NCBI RefSeq assembly: GCF_000518645.1
Contig: NZ_JADZ01000028.1
Span: 1 to 64,000 of the forward strand
Source of the DNA: Curvibacter gracilis ATCC BAA-807
GTDB lineage: Bacteria > Pseudomonadota > Gammaproteobacteria > Burkholderiales > Burkholderiaceae_C
Length of the DNA stretch: 64,000 bases
Direction of reading: 5' to 3'
Made by a program: the position numbers and the translations under genes. Positions 25,593-36,990 of this stretch are shown here, piece by piece. Within the stretch, counting starts at the first letter, position 1, and the number at the start of each line of letters is the position of its first letter. The notes under the pieces were generated by a model, which saw only the letters and a program-made list of their open reading frames with translations, had not been told where the DNA came from and did not search any database.

Positions 25593-28226
25593 GTGGAACC
25601 AAGCTCCCCCCTCTCGTCAGAACCCTCCGACACCCGCCCGCCCCTGCAGGCGGGTGATCTGGTGCTGCCCGCCACCAGCGGCCATTTCGACGAATTGCGC
25701 GGCCAGGAAGCCCAGGCGGCCGAGCCGGGCGAAGCGGGCGACGACACCTCCACGCTACCCGGCTTCACCGGCCCCTGGAGCGACTTCTTCAAACACCTGG
25801 GCAGCGAAGGCCTGGCCGATCTGGACCACCGCGAGGCCAGCCTCAAGCGCCAGATCCGGGACAACGGCGTCACCTACAACGTCTATGCCGACGCCTCGGG
25901 CCCACAGCGGCCCTGGTCGCTGGACCTGTTCCCCCTGATCATCAGCCCCGAGAGCTGGCAACAGATCGAAGCCGGCGTGCTGCAGCGCGTGCGCGTGCTC
26001 GACCGCGTGATGGCCGATGTCTACGGCCCCCAGCACCTGTTGTCCAGCGGCCTGCTGCCGGCCGCCCTGGTGCAGGGCCACCCCGGCTATCTGCGCGCCA
26101 TGAAGGGCGTGAAGCCGGTGGGTGGCAGCCACCTGCACATTGCCGCCTTCGATCTGGCGCGTGGCCCCGACGGCAACTGGTGGGTGGTGTCCCAGCGCAC
26201 CCAGGCCCCCTCTGGCCTGGGCTACCTGCTGGAAAACCGGCTGGCCGTGTCGCGCCAGTTCCCCCAGGCTTTCGAGGCCATGCAGGTGCAGCGTCTGGCC
26301 GCCACCTACCGCGCGCTCATCGAAGGCCTGAAGGCCATGAGCCCGGCCGGCGCCGATTCCCACATCGCCCTGCTGACCCCCGGCCCCTACAACGAAACCT
26401 ATTTCGAGCACGCCTACCTGGCGCGCTACCTGGGCCTGACCCTGGTTGAAGGCAGCGACCTGACCGTGCGCGACCAGCGCCTTTACCTGAAAACCCTGCA
26501 GGGCCTCAAGCCCGTGCATGGCCTGCTCAAGCGCCTGGACGACGAGTTCCTCGACCCGCTGGAGCTGCGCCCCGACTCCACGCTGGGCGTGCCGGGCCTG
26601 CTGCAGGCGATCCGCGCCGGCAATGTGCTGGTGGCCAACTCACCGGGATCGGCCTTCCTCGAGTCGCCGGCCCTGCTGGGCTTTCTGCCCGCTCTGGCGC
26701 GGCACCTGCTCAACGAGGAACTGCAATTGCCCGCCTTGCCCACCTGGTGGTGCGGCGAGCGCGCGGCCCTGGAAGACGCACTGCCCCTGCTCGGTGAATC
26801 GGTGATCAAGCCCACCTACCCGGCCAGCGCCGGACGGCACTGGTTCGAATCGGTCTCGGGCCCCACGCTGTCTCAGCGCCAACTCGATGAATGGGCGGGC
26901 CGCATCCTGCGCCAGAGCGACGAGCACACGGTGCAGCAGCGCCTGCCCCTGTCGCAGATCCCGGTGTGGCGCCAGGTCAAGGGTGAGGGCCGGCTGGCCC
27001 GCCGCTCGGTGATGCTGCGTGTTTTCGCTGTGGCCGACGGCCCGGGCTCCTGGCGCGTGCTGCCGGGCGGCATGGCGCGCATTGCCAGTGCCAATGCCGA
27101 AATCGCCTCGATGCAGCGCGGCGGCAGCAGTGCCGACGTGTGGGTACAGACCGAGGGGCGCGTGGACAGCACCAGCCTGCTCAACCCCCATCCGGGCGTG
27201 GCTGCCGTGGTGCAGCGCAAGCGCCTGGTCACCAGCCGTGCGGCCGAGAACCTGTTCTGGCTGGGCCGCTACACCGAGCGCACCGAGAACACACTGCGCC
27301 TGGCCCGCCTCACGCTCGCCTGCCTGAACGGCGACGATCAGTCTGCTCAGCCCCTGCTGGCCTGGCTCAGCGACATGGCCGTGCTCGGCGGCCTGGTGCT
27401 GCCCAGTGTGCCCCCGGCCACCCAGGCCCGCCGCGTGTTCGAGCGCTCGCTGATCGACGGCCTGGACAAGACCGGCCACGCGAACAGCGTGGGCTTCAAC
27501 CTGCGTGCCTTGCGGCATGCAGCCTCTGCAGTGCGTGAGCGGCTGTCGCAAGAGCACTGGAACGTCATCACGCAGGCCGAGGAAGAGTTCTTCAACCGCT
27601 GCAAGGCAGCGGCATCGAGCGGCGCCATGGGTTCGGCCGATGCCCTGCAAACCCTGGAGATCACCAGCGGCCATCTGGCGGCCATCACCGGTGGCCAGAC
27701 CGACCGCATGACCCGCGACGATGGCTGGCGCCTGCTGTCCATCGGGCGCCACATCGAACGTCTGGCCTTTCTGGCCTCGGCGCTGTCGCTGGGCCTCAAG
27801 GCAGGGGCCCTGCACGACGATGCCGGCTTCGAGGCCACCTTGGCGCTGTTTGACAGCACCATCACATTCCACGCCCAGTTCCAGCAAAGCCGCGAACTGC
27901 CCGCCCTGCTCGATCTGCTGGTGATGGACCGCGACAACCCCCGCTCGCTGGCCTGGGTGGCCCAGACCCTGCGCGGTCGGCTGGCCCGCCTGGCCGGCAG
28001 TGCACCGGGGCAACTGAGCACCCTGTCGCTGCTGATCCCCAACCCCGACATCTGGAGCCTGGAGCAGCTGTGCAGCGAAGAGGCGCACCTGGAGCCCAGC
28101 GACACCCAGCCGCCGCTGGCCGAGCTGTTGGCCCTGTGCACCAGTGCGGCCTACAACATCTCCGACGAAATCAGCGCCCAGTACTTCACCCACTCGGGTG
28201 AGGCACGGCAAAGCCTGGGAGCCTGA
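25593..28226 (+). CDS. Circularly permuted ATP-grasp / alpha-E fusion protein
   Basis: 877 residues from a GTG start. Residues about 60-540 are the permuted ATP-grasp domain (LLTPGPYNETYFEHAYLARYLG, LDDEFLDPLELRPDSTLGVPG, SVIKPTYPASAGRHWFES). Residues about 545-870 are an alpha-E domain beginning TSRAAENLFWLGRYTERTEN. The fusion corresponds to the two separate proteins encoded at 16633-19051, so the chromosome carries both a split and a fused version. The first 60 residues are a low-complexity Pro/Glu-rich extension that may not all be translated. It lies 97 bases after the DUF2126 gene and 4 bases before the next transglutaminase gene, so the three form one likely operon. The substrate is unknown. 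Confidence 0.88.
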   Translation: MEPSSPLSSEPSDTRPPLQAGDLVLPATSGHFDELRGQEAQAAEPGEAGDDTSTLPGFTGPWSDFFKHLGSEGLADLDHREASLKRQIRDNGVTYNVYADASGPQRPWSLDLFPLIISPESWQQIEAGVLQRVRVLDRVMADVYGPQHLLSSGLLPAALVQGHPGYLRAMKGVKPVGGSHLHIAAFDLARGPDGNWWVVSQRTQAPSGLGYLLENRLAVSRQFPQAFEAMQVQRLAATYRALIEGLKAMSPAGADSHIALLTPGPYNETYFEHAYLARYLGLTLVEGSDLTVRDQRLYLKTLQGLKPVHGLLKRLDDEFLDPLELRPDSTLGVPGLLQAIRAGNVLVANSPGSAFLESPALLGFLPALARHLLNEELQLPALPTWWCGERAALEDALPLLGESVIKPTYPASAGRHWFESVSGPTLSQRQLDEWAGRILRQSDEHTVQQRLPLSQIPVWRQVKGEGRLARRSVMLRVFAVADGPGSWRVLPGGMARIASANAEIASMQRGGSSADVWVQTEGRVDSTSLLNPHPGVAAVVQRKRLVTSRAAENLFWLGRYTERTENTLRLARLTLACLNGDDQSAQPLLAWLSDMAVLGGLVLPSVPPATQARRVFERSLIDGLDKTGHANSVGFNLRALRHAASAVRERLSQEHWNVITQAEEEFFNRCKAAASSGAMGSADALQTLEITSGHLAAITGGQTDRMTRDDGWRLLSIGRHIERLAFLASALSLGLKAGALHDDAGFEATLALFDSTITFHAQFQQSRELPALLDLLVMDRDNPRSLAWVAQTLRGRLARLAGSAPGQLSTLSLLIPNPDIWSLEQLCSEEAHLEPSDTQPPLAELLALCTSAAYNISDEISAQYFTHSGEARQSLGA

Positions 28227-28230
28227 AGCC

Positions 28231-29133
28231 ATGCGACTCGGCATCACCCACGAGACCCGCTACGACTACAGCCCCCAGGTGGAAACCGCCCAGCACATGG
28301 CGCACCTGAAGCCCCTGCAGACGGCCACCCAGACCCTGGTCAGCCACCGGCTGGAAATCCAGCCCGAGGCCGCGCAGACCAGCGAAACCCGTGACGTGTT
28401 CGGCAACGCCCGTGCCTTCTTCTCGCTGCAGACCGCCCACGACGAGCTATGCGTGCTGGCCCACAGCGTGGTCGAGACGCACGAGCCCCCGCAACCGCCC
28501 CTGGGGCCCGACGGCAGCCTGCCCTGGGAACAGGTGCGCGAACGCTTCCGCTACCGCGCCGGTGGCCGCTACGACCCGGCCGCCGAGTTCGTGTTTCCGT
28601 CGGTCTATGTGCCGCGGCACGACGATTTTCTGGCCTATGCCCGCCCGAGCTTCGGGGCCGGCGTCAGCGTGCTCGACGGGGCCCAGTCACTGATGCAGCG
28701 CATCTTCGAAGACTTCACCTACGCCTCCAACAGCACCGAGATCAACACCCCGGCCGTGGAGGCCCTGGCCCAGCGCAAGGGCGTGTGCCAGGATTTCGCG
28801 CACATCATGATCGCCTGCCTGCGCGGGCTGGGTCTGCCAGCCCGCTACGTCAGCGGTTACCTGCTGACCACGCCGCCACCCGGCCAGCCGCGCCTGGTGG
28901 GCAGCGATGCCTCCCACGCCTGGGTGGCGGTGTATTCACCCGGCGAAGATGGCGGCCTGGGCCAATGGTTCGACTTCGACCCCACCAACAACCGCTCCCC
29001 GGGTGAAGACTATGTGACCCTGGCGATCGGCCGCGACTACGCCGATGTGTCGCCCATGCGCGGGGTGATCCACGGCGGGGCCAACCACCGCCTGAACGTG
29101 GCCGTGACGGTTGAGCCCTTGGATATTCAATAA
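28231..29133 (+). CDS. Transglutaminase-like cysteine peptidase (COG1305)
   Basis: 300 residues starting MRLGITHETRYDYSPQVETA, a bacterial transglutaminase-like N-terminal domain, followed by the catalytic core. The triad is Cys in GVCQDFAHIMIACLR near residue 186, His in DASHAWVAVYSP near 231, and Asp in FDFDPTNN near 252. No signal peptide or membrane helix is visible, so it is likely cytosolic. It is the third gene of the plus-strand half of the locus, with GGGAG upstream and a 4-base gap from the fusion gene. By analogy with related operons it would cleave or transfer a peptide bond made by the ATP-grasp enzymes; that role is inference. Confidence 0.9.
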   Translation: MRLGITHETRYDYSPQVETAQHMAHLKPLQTATQTLVSHRLEIQPEAAQTSETRDVFGNARAFFSLQTAHDELCVLAHSVVETHEPPQPPLGPDGSLPWEQVRERFRYRAGGRYDPAAEFVFPSVYVPRHDDFLAYARPSFGAGVSVLDGAQSLMQRIFEDFTYASNSTEINTPAVEALAQRKGVCQDFAHIMIACLRGLGLPARYVSGYLLTTPPPGQPRLVGSDASHAWVAVYSPGEDGGLGQWFDFDPTNNRSPGEDYVTLAIGRDYADVSPMRGVIHGGANHRLNVAVTVEPLDIQ

Positions 29134-29245
29134 CTTCTTTTCAAGACGCAGAAGGCCGGCTCACGGTGCGGCTGCGGCGGCAAGACGGCACAATGCGTCT
29201 TTCGGCTTCGGCCGGCCCGCCCAACCCTTCTCAGGACGCCTTTTC

Positions 29246-29701
29246 ATGAGCATTTACGACAAGCTGCAAGCGCTGAACATCCAACTGCCGCCCGTGGCCG
29301 CCCCGGCTGCGGCCTATGTGCCCTTTGCCCAGACCGGCAATCTGGTCTTCCTCTCGGGCCACATCGCCAAGAAAGACGGCAAGCCCTGGGTCGGTCAGTT
29401 CGGCCGCAACATCGGTACGGAAGAAGGCAAGGCCGCTGCCCGTGCCGTGGCCATCGACCTGATGGGCACCCTGCACGCCGCCGTGGGCGACCTGAACAAG
29501 GTCAAGCGCATCGTCAAGGTGATGAGCCTGGTCAACTCCAGCCCCGACTTCACCGAACAGCACCTGGTCACCAATGGCGCCAGCGAACTGCTGGGTGAAG
29601 TGTTCGGCGAACGCGGCGCCCATGCCCGCAGCGCCTTCGGCGTGGCCCAGATCCCGATGGGTGCCTGCGTCGAGATCGAACTGATTGCCGAGATCGAGTA
29701 A
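29246..29701 (+). CDS. RidA family protein (YjgF/YER057c/UK114)
   Basis: 151 residues. The family core is visible in TGNLVFLSGHIAKKDGKPW, the AARAVAIDLMGTLHAAVGDLNKVKRIVKV helix-strand region and the C-terminal HARSAFGVAQIPMGACVEIELIA. The Arg of HARSAFGV is at the position of the carboxylate-binding Arg of active RidA enzymes. RidA proteins deaminate reactive enamine/imine intermediates such as 2-aminoacrylate. This is the longer, about 150-residue subgroup, so imine deaminase activity is likely but not certain. It is preceded by AGGACG and followed by a strong bidirectional terminator. It is not obviously part of the upstream transglutaminase operon, with a gap of 112 bases. Confidence 0.9.
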   Translation: MSIYDKLQALNIQLPPVAAPAAAYVPFAQTGNLVFLSGHIAKKDGKPWVGQFGRNIGTEEGKAAARAVAIDLMGTLHAAVGDLNKVKRIVKVMSLVNSSPDFTEQHLVTNGASELLGEVFGERGAHARSAFGVAQIPMGACVEIELIAEIE

Positions 29702-29726
29702 ACACCGATTCCGATGCGCCCCAGAC

Positions 29727-29753
29727 AAAAAGCCCGGCATCGCCGGGCTTTTT
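29727..29753. terminator. Bidirectional Rho-independent terminator
   Basis: An AGCCCGGC/GCCGGGCT stem with an ATC loop is flanked by A- and T-runs on both sides. It serves ridA on the plus strand and the chemoreceptor gene on the minus strand. Confidence 0.9.
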
Positions 29754-29795
29754 GTTTGCGCTCTCAGTCAAAGGGGCAGCATCCGCGAAAGCCGC

Positions 29796-31544
29796 TCAAA
29801 AACTTTCCCAGTCGTCCTGGGCGCCGGCGGCTGCAGCGGTGGCCAGGCGGGGCGCAGCGGGCGCCGGGGCCTTCGGGGCCTTGGCGGCCGACAAGGCCGG
29901 CGCTGGGGCCGACCGGGCCACGGGCTTGGCGGGCTGGGGAACCTGAATGTGGGGGGCCTTGGCCGGCGCGGTGCGCAGCGGGGCCAGGCTGACGGCCTGC
30001 CCGGCCACCTTGAAGGTGGCCACCACCTGGGCCAGCTGCTCGGCCTGCTCGCGCAGGCTTTGCGCGGCGGCGGCGCTCTGTTCGACCAGGGCGGCGTTCT
30101 GCTGGGTCATCTGGTCCAGGCTGGCCACGGCCTGGTTCACGTGGGCGATGCCGCCGCTTTGCTCATTGGCCGCGGCGGTGATCTCACCGATCATGTCGGT
30201 CACGCGGCGCACCGAACTCACGATGTCGCCCATGGTCTGGCCCGCATCGGTGACCAGGCGGGTGCCGTTTTCGACCCGCTCGACCGAGGCGCTGATCAGG
30301 GTCTTGATCTCGCGGGCGGCTTCGGCACTGCGCTGCGCCAGGCTGCGCACCTCACCGGCCACCACGGCAAAGCCACGGCCCTGCTCACCGGCGCGGGCGG
30401 CTTCGACCGCCGCATTCAGGGCCAGGATGTTGGTCTGGAAGGCAATCCCGTCGATCACGCCGATGATGTCGGCGATGCGCTTGCTGCTGGTCTGGATCTC
30501 GTCCATGGTGGACACCACCTGCTGCACCACGGCACCGCCTTTTTCGGCCACCAGCGAGGCACTGGCGGCCAGGCTGCTGGCTTGCTGGGCCGACTGCGCG
30601 CTGTGCTGCACGGTGTTGGTCAGGTTGTCGAGTGCCGAGGCGCTCTGCTGCAGATTGCTCGAGGTCTGCTCGGTGCGCATCGACAGGTCGTTGTTGCCGG
30701 CGGCGATCTCGCTGCTGGCCAGGGCGATGCTGTCGGTGCTCTGGCGAACCCGCGACACGGTCTGGGCCAGCGATTGGCTCATGGCCACCAGCGAACGCAG
30801 CAACTCGCCGAATTCGTCCTGCCGATCCGTTTCCAGCGTGCTGCTCAGATCGCCTTCGGCGATGCGGGCCGCCAGGCGGTTGGCCTGGCTCAGCGGCTTC
30901 ACGATGCTGCGGATCAGGCCGTAGGCGCCCCACAGGATGGCGATCACGATGAGGGCGATGCACACCGCGGCCACCTTCACCGTGAACAGGCGAGACTCGC
31001 CAATGCGCTGCTGGCTTTCCTGGGCATGCTGGTGCTGCAGCGTGACAAAGTCGTTGAGATCGCCCAGGTAGGTGGCCAACGCTGTTTTGAAAGGGCCATT
31101 GGCCAGTTGGACCACCTCGTCGGCCTGCCCTGCGGCCCGCAGTTGGCGCCCCTGCTCACGCAAATCCAGCATCACCTTGCGGCTGGCCGCGATCTTGGCC
31201 AGTTGGGCCTTGTCTGAGGGCTCATCGGCCACGGCCTCGATGGCCTTCTGCAACTCGCCAATCTGCGCCGTGGTGTTGGCGATCGCCTCCTTCAAGGCCA
31301 CGGCCAGTGCAGGATCGGCGCTGAGCAAAATGGAGTAGGTGCGCGCCGAATTGGCCTGGGTCAGGCCCGCCCAACGCGTGGCCTTGTCGATGCGCGCCGC
31401 ATAAGCCGCCGTCTGGCGGTCGCTCTCGGCCTGGACCGCCGCAGAGCGGTAGGCCGAGAAACCGATCACGCCCAACAGGGCCCCGATGATCAAGGCCACC
31501 GCCAGCCACAACTTGGTGGCCATCTTCAAATTGGCAATCTTCAT
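29796..31544 (-). CDS. Methyl-accepting chemotaxis protein with C-terminal tether
   Basis: 582 residues. A membrane helix near 10-32, a four-helix-bundle periplasmic sensor (about 35-190), a second helix near 192-213, a HAMP domain and the long signalling coiled coil follow in order. The hairpin tip [19 protein letters not shown] near residue 370 is the canonical kinase-contact segment. The Ala/Pro-rich C-terminal linker ends in DDWESF, matching the WxxF pentapeptide that docks CheR/CheB in receptors such as Tar. The ligand is unknown. It is divergent from no gene: its 155-base, AT-rich upstream region lies after the parC stop and carries an inverted repeat. No clear FliA promoter was found. 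Confidence 0.92.
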   Translation of the reverse strand: MKIANLKMATKLWLAVALIIGALLGVIGFSAYRSAAVQAESDRQTAAYAARIDKATRWAGLTQANSARTYSILLSADPALAVALKEAIANTTAQIGELQKAIEAVADEPSDKAQLAKIAASRKVMLDLREQGRQLRAAGQADEVVQLANGPFKTALATYLGDLNDFVTLQHQHAQESQQRIGESRLFTVKVAAVCIALIVIAILWGAYGLIRSIVKPLSQANRLAARIAEGDLSSTLETDRQDEFGELLRSLVAMSQSLAQTVSRVRQSTDSIALASSEIAAGNNDLSMRTEQTSSNLQQSASALDNLTNTVQHSAQSAQQASSLAASASLVAEKGGAVVQQVVSTMDEIQTSSKRIADIIGVIDGIAFQTNILALNAAVEAARAGEQGRGFAVVAGEVRSLAQRSAEAAREIKTLISASVERVENGTRLVTDAGQTMGDIVSSVRRVTDMIGEITAAANEQSGGIAHVNQAVASLDQMTQQNAALVEQSAAAAQSLREQAEQLAQVVATFKVAGQAVSLAPLRTAPAKAPHIQVPQPAKPVARSAPAPALSAAKAPKAPAPAAPRLATAAAAGAQDDWESF

Positions 31545-31667
31545 GTTCCGCTCCTCAGAGTCCGGTGAGCCGACCTTCCGGTGAGCATAGACCCAAGAAT
31601 CAGACAGATGGCCATGCCAAGGTGAAGATCGGGGTTTACACCTTGTTAACAGTAGCGATTGTAATCA

Positions 31668-31693
31668 TATTTATCGAAATTTATTGATAAATA
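31668..31693. promoter_or_regulatory. AT-rich inverted repeat upstream of the chemoreceptor
   Basis: TATTTATC and GATAAATA (perfect 8-bp arms, 10-base spacer) lie in the only markedly AT-rich stretch of this region, between parC and the chemoreceptor start. It may be an operator or a bent-DNA promoter region. Confidence 0.4.
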
Positions 31694-31699
31694 CCAATT

Positions 31700-34038
<2,339 letters not shown>

Positions 34039-34042
<4 letters not shown>

Positions 34043-34917
34043 GGGGTCTCGATGGCAGACGGTTGCGGGGGCGCGAACGACAACTCGTTCAGGCCCGGGG
34101 AAAGACGGGGTTCAATCATGTTGGCGCGGCCGATGGCGCCGCCGGGCACCGGCAGCCACTCCAGGCGGGGCCGGGCCTGGCTGCGCCGCTGCTCCAGCAC
34201 CTGCGGCGGCGGCTTGAGCAGCGCATAGAGCTGGGTCACGGTGCGCACATAGTTCTGGGTTTCACGGATGTTGGGCACCTGCTGCCCGGCGCGTTGCACC
34301 GCGCTGACGCCTGCGTTGTAGGCGGCCAGGGCCAGCTCGAGCCGGTTGTCGAACAGGTCCAGCAGATGGCGCAGGTAACGGGTGCCGGCCTGCAGGTTGA
34401 TGCGCGGGTCGGTCAGCCGTTTTTCGATCGGTTGGCGGGCATCGCCCACCACACCGTATTGCTCGGCCGTGGGCGGCATCACCTGCATCAGGCCGACGGC
34501 GCCGCGTGGCGACACCGCATTGGCATCAAAGCCCGACTCGGTGGCGATCAGGGCCTGCAGCAGCTCGAAATCGACCCGGTGCAACTGGGCGGCCTCGCGC
34601 ATCTGCAGCTTGACGCGCTTGTAGCCCGGCGACACCTCGAAAAAGGCCAGCAGCCGGGGCTGCAGCGTGGGCACGGCCACCGCACGCGGCGTGTCGGCCC
34701 GGGCCGGCTCGCCCTCTTGCGCGGCATTGCCCCGGTAGAACAGCTCGTAGCGATCGTCCAGGCGCTCGGCCGCAAAATGCGGCGTGCCCCGGGCGTCCAC
34801 ATAGCCCCACACCTCGGCGCGGGCCGGCGCCAGCCAGCCGGTGGCCAGCCCCAGGGCGATCAGCAGCAGCCGGGCCAGGCGGCGCGGCTCAGATGTCGAT
34901 CTCGACCGCATCGCCAT
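34039..34917 (-). CDS. Lytic transglycosylase domain protein (DUF4124 + SLT)
   Basis: 292 residues. A hydrophobic N-terminus ([20 protein letters not shown]) gives a signal peptide. A short DUF4124-like segment follows ([15 protein letters not shown]), and then a Slt-type goose lysozyme domain with [24 protein letters not shown] (catalytic Glu in ATES near residue 167) and [13 protein letters not shown]. It degrades peptidoglycan in the periplasm. The coding region overlaps the 3' end of parE by 29 bases and parC by 4 bases. The arrangement parE-transglycosylase-parC may be conserved in Burkholderiales but has no obvious functional reason. An ATG two codons later (34911) is an alternative start. 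Confidence 0.9.
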
Positions 34918-36868
34918 GCAGTTCCATGAGCTCGCGACGCGCCGCGGCCTCGCCCTTGCCCATGAGCTTGGTGATCAGGCCCTCGGTGTCGGCAAAGCTC
35001 TGGTCGCCCAGTTTGACGGGCAGCAGTCGACGGGTGTCGGGGTTGAGCGTGGTGTCCCACAGCTGCTCGGCGTTCATCTCGCCCAGGCCCTTGAAGCGGC
35101 TGATGGTCCAGCTGCCTTCGCGCACGCCTTCCTTGCGCAACTTGTCGAGGATGGAGGCCAGTTCGCCCTCGTCCAGGGCATACACCTTGGAGGCCGGCTT
35201 CTTGCCACGCGCCGGGGCATCGACGCGAAACAGCGGCGGGCGCGCCACGAACACATGGCCGGCCTCGATGAGCTTGGGAAAGTGGCGGAAGAACAGCGTC
35301 AGCAGCAGCACCTGGATGTGCGAGCCGTCCACGTCGGCGTCGGACAGGATGCACACCTTGCCGTAGCGCAGGCCCGACAGATCAGGGCTGTCGTTGGGGC
35401 CATGCGGATCGACCCCGATGGCCACCGAGATGTCGTGGATTTCGGTGTTGGCAAACAGGCGATCGCGCTCGACCTCCCAGGTGTTGAGCACCTTGCCACG
35501 CAAGGGCAGGATGGCCTGACTCTCCTTGTCGCGGCCCATCTTGGCGCTGCCGCCGGCCGAGTCGCCCTCGACCAGGAACACCTCGTTGTGGCTGATGTCA
35601 CGGCTTTCGCAATCGGTCAGCTTGCCGGGCAGCACGGCCACGCCCGAGCCCTTGCGCTTCTCCACCTTCTGGCCTGCACGCTGGCGGGTCTGGGCGGCCT
35701 TGATGGCCAGCTCGGCCAGCTTCTTGCCGTATTCGACGTGCTGGTTGAGCCACAGCTCCAGCGCCGGCCGCACAAAGCTCGACACCAGGCGCACCGCATC
35801 GCGCGAGTTCAGGCGCTCCTTGATCTGGCCCTGGAACTGAGGGTCCAGCACCTTGGCGCTGAGCACATAGCTGGCCCGCGCAAACACGTCTTCGGGCAGC
35901 AGCTTGACGCCCTTGGGCAGCAGCGAATGCAGCTCGATGAAGCTCTTGACGGCATTGAACAGGCCATCGCGCAGGCCGCTGTCGTGGGTGCCGCCATTGC
36001 TGGTGGGGATCAGGTTGACGTAGCTCTCGCGCACCGGCTGGCCTTCTTCGGTGAAGGCCACGGCCCAGGCCGCGCCCTCGCCGTCGGCAAAACTGTCGTT
36101 GCTGCCGTCGGCAAAGCCCTCGCCTTCGAACAAGGGGATCACCGGGTCGGTGTTCAGCGTCTGCATCAGATAGTCGCGCAGGCCGCCTTTGTAGAGCCAG
36201 TTCTGGCTTTCCTTGGTCTTTTCGTTCACCAGCGTGACCGACACGCCGGGCATCAGAACCGCCTTGCTGCGCAGCAGGTGGGTCAGCTCGCCCATGGGCA
36301 GGTTGGGCGACTCGAAGTACTTGGCATCGGGCCAGACCCGCACCGTGGTGCCCTGCTTGCGGTCGCCCTCAGCGGCACCGCCGGCCGCGCGGGTGACCAG
36401 GGGTTCGATCACGTCGCCGGCCGCAAACACCAGCTTGGCCACCTTGCCTTCACGGTACGAGGTGGCCTCCAGACGCACGGCCAGGGCGTTGGTGACGCTC
36501 ACCCCCACCCCGTGCAGGCCCCCCGAGAAACTGTAAGCCCCGCCCTTGCCCTTGTCGAACTTGCCACCCGCATGCAGGCGGGTGAAGACCAGTTCGATCA
36601 CGGGGGCATTTTCCTCGGGGTGCAGGCCGAAGGGGATGCCGCGGCCATCATCTTCCACACTGACCGAGCCATCGGCGTGCAGGGTGACCTTGATCTTCTT
36701 GCCGTGCCCGGCCAGGGCCTCGTCGGCGGCGTTGTCCAGCACTTCCTGAATGATGTGCAGCGGGTTGTCGGTGCGGGTGTACATGCCCGGCCGCTGCTTG
36801 ACGGGTTCAAGCCCCTTCAGGACGCGGATCGAGCCTTCGGAATATTCGGTCGTAGGTTTGACTGCCAT
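34889..36868 (-). CDS. parE: DNA topoisomerase IV subunit B
   Basis: 659 residues from the ATG at 36868; a longer in-frame reading to 37000 has no homology. The GHKL ATPase elements are DNAADEALAG, DDGRGIPFG and GGLHGVGVSVTNAL. The TOPRIM domain carries VEGDSAGGSAK and ILSDADVDGSHIQ. The length is that of ParE rather than the longer GyrB of many betaproteobacteria. It provides ATP-driven strand passage for chromosome decatenation. The start has TACAAT seven bases upstream and no Shine-Dalgarno, suggesting a leaderless message. The gene leads the parE-transglycosylase-parC operon. Confidence 0.95.
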   Translation of the reverse strand: MAVKPTTEYSEGSIRVLKGLEPVKQRPGMYTRTDNPLHIIQEVLDNAADEALAGHGKKIKVTLHADGSVSVEDDGRGIPFGLHPEENAPVIELVFTRLHAGGKFDKGKGGAYSFSGGLHGVGVSVTNALAVRLEATSYREGKVAKLVFAAGDVIEPLVTRAAGGAAEGDRKQGTTVRVWPDAKYFESPNLPMGELTHLLRSKAVLMPGVSVTLVNEKTKESQNWLYKGGLRDYLMQTLNTDPVIPLFEGEGFADGSNDSFADGEGAAWAVAFTEEGQPVRESYVNLIPTSNGGTHDSGLRDGLFNAVKSFIELHSLLPKGVKLLPEDVFARASYVLSAKVLDPQFQGQIKERLNSRDAVRLVSSFVRPALELWLNQHVEYGKKLAELAIKAAQTRQRAGQKVEKRKGSGVAVLPGKLTDCESRDISHNEVFLVEGDSAGGSAKMGRDKESQAILPLRGKVLNTWEVERDRLFANTEIHDISVAIGVDPHGPNDSPDLSGLRYGKVCILSDADVDGSHIQVLLLTLFFRHFPKLIEAGHVFVARPPLFRVDAPARGKKPASKVYALDEGELASILDKLRKEGVREGSWTISRFKGLGEMNAEQLWDTTLNPDTRRLLPVKLGDQSFADTEGLITKLMGKGEAAARRELMELHGDAVEIDI

Positions 36869-36875
36869 GGCGCGG

Positions 36876-36881
36876 ATTGTA
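36876..36881 (-). promoter_or_regulatory. Predicted -10 element of a leaderless parE mRNA
   Basis: TACAAT on the minus strand ends 7 bases before the ATG, so transcription would begin at the start codon. No good -35 is visible. Confidence 0.45.
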
Positions 36882-36990
36882 GTGCGCAGAGGCGCCCAAA
36901 CTGGATGCGCATACAGGAAGCGAGTGCGGAGCTTTGTCACGGTCCCCGGGGTGATCTGCAAGCAAACGTTGAATTGGCTACATTTCCCGC

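Noticed and set aside
16633-29245. Anbu (proteasome-like) gene as part of the ATP-grasp/alpha-E locus
   Set aside because: No open frame in or near the locus has the N-terminal-nucleophile fold; the following gene is RidA. It may lie elsewhere in the genome.
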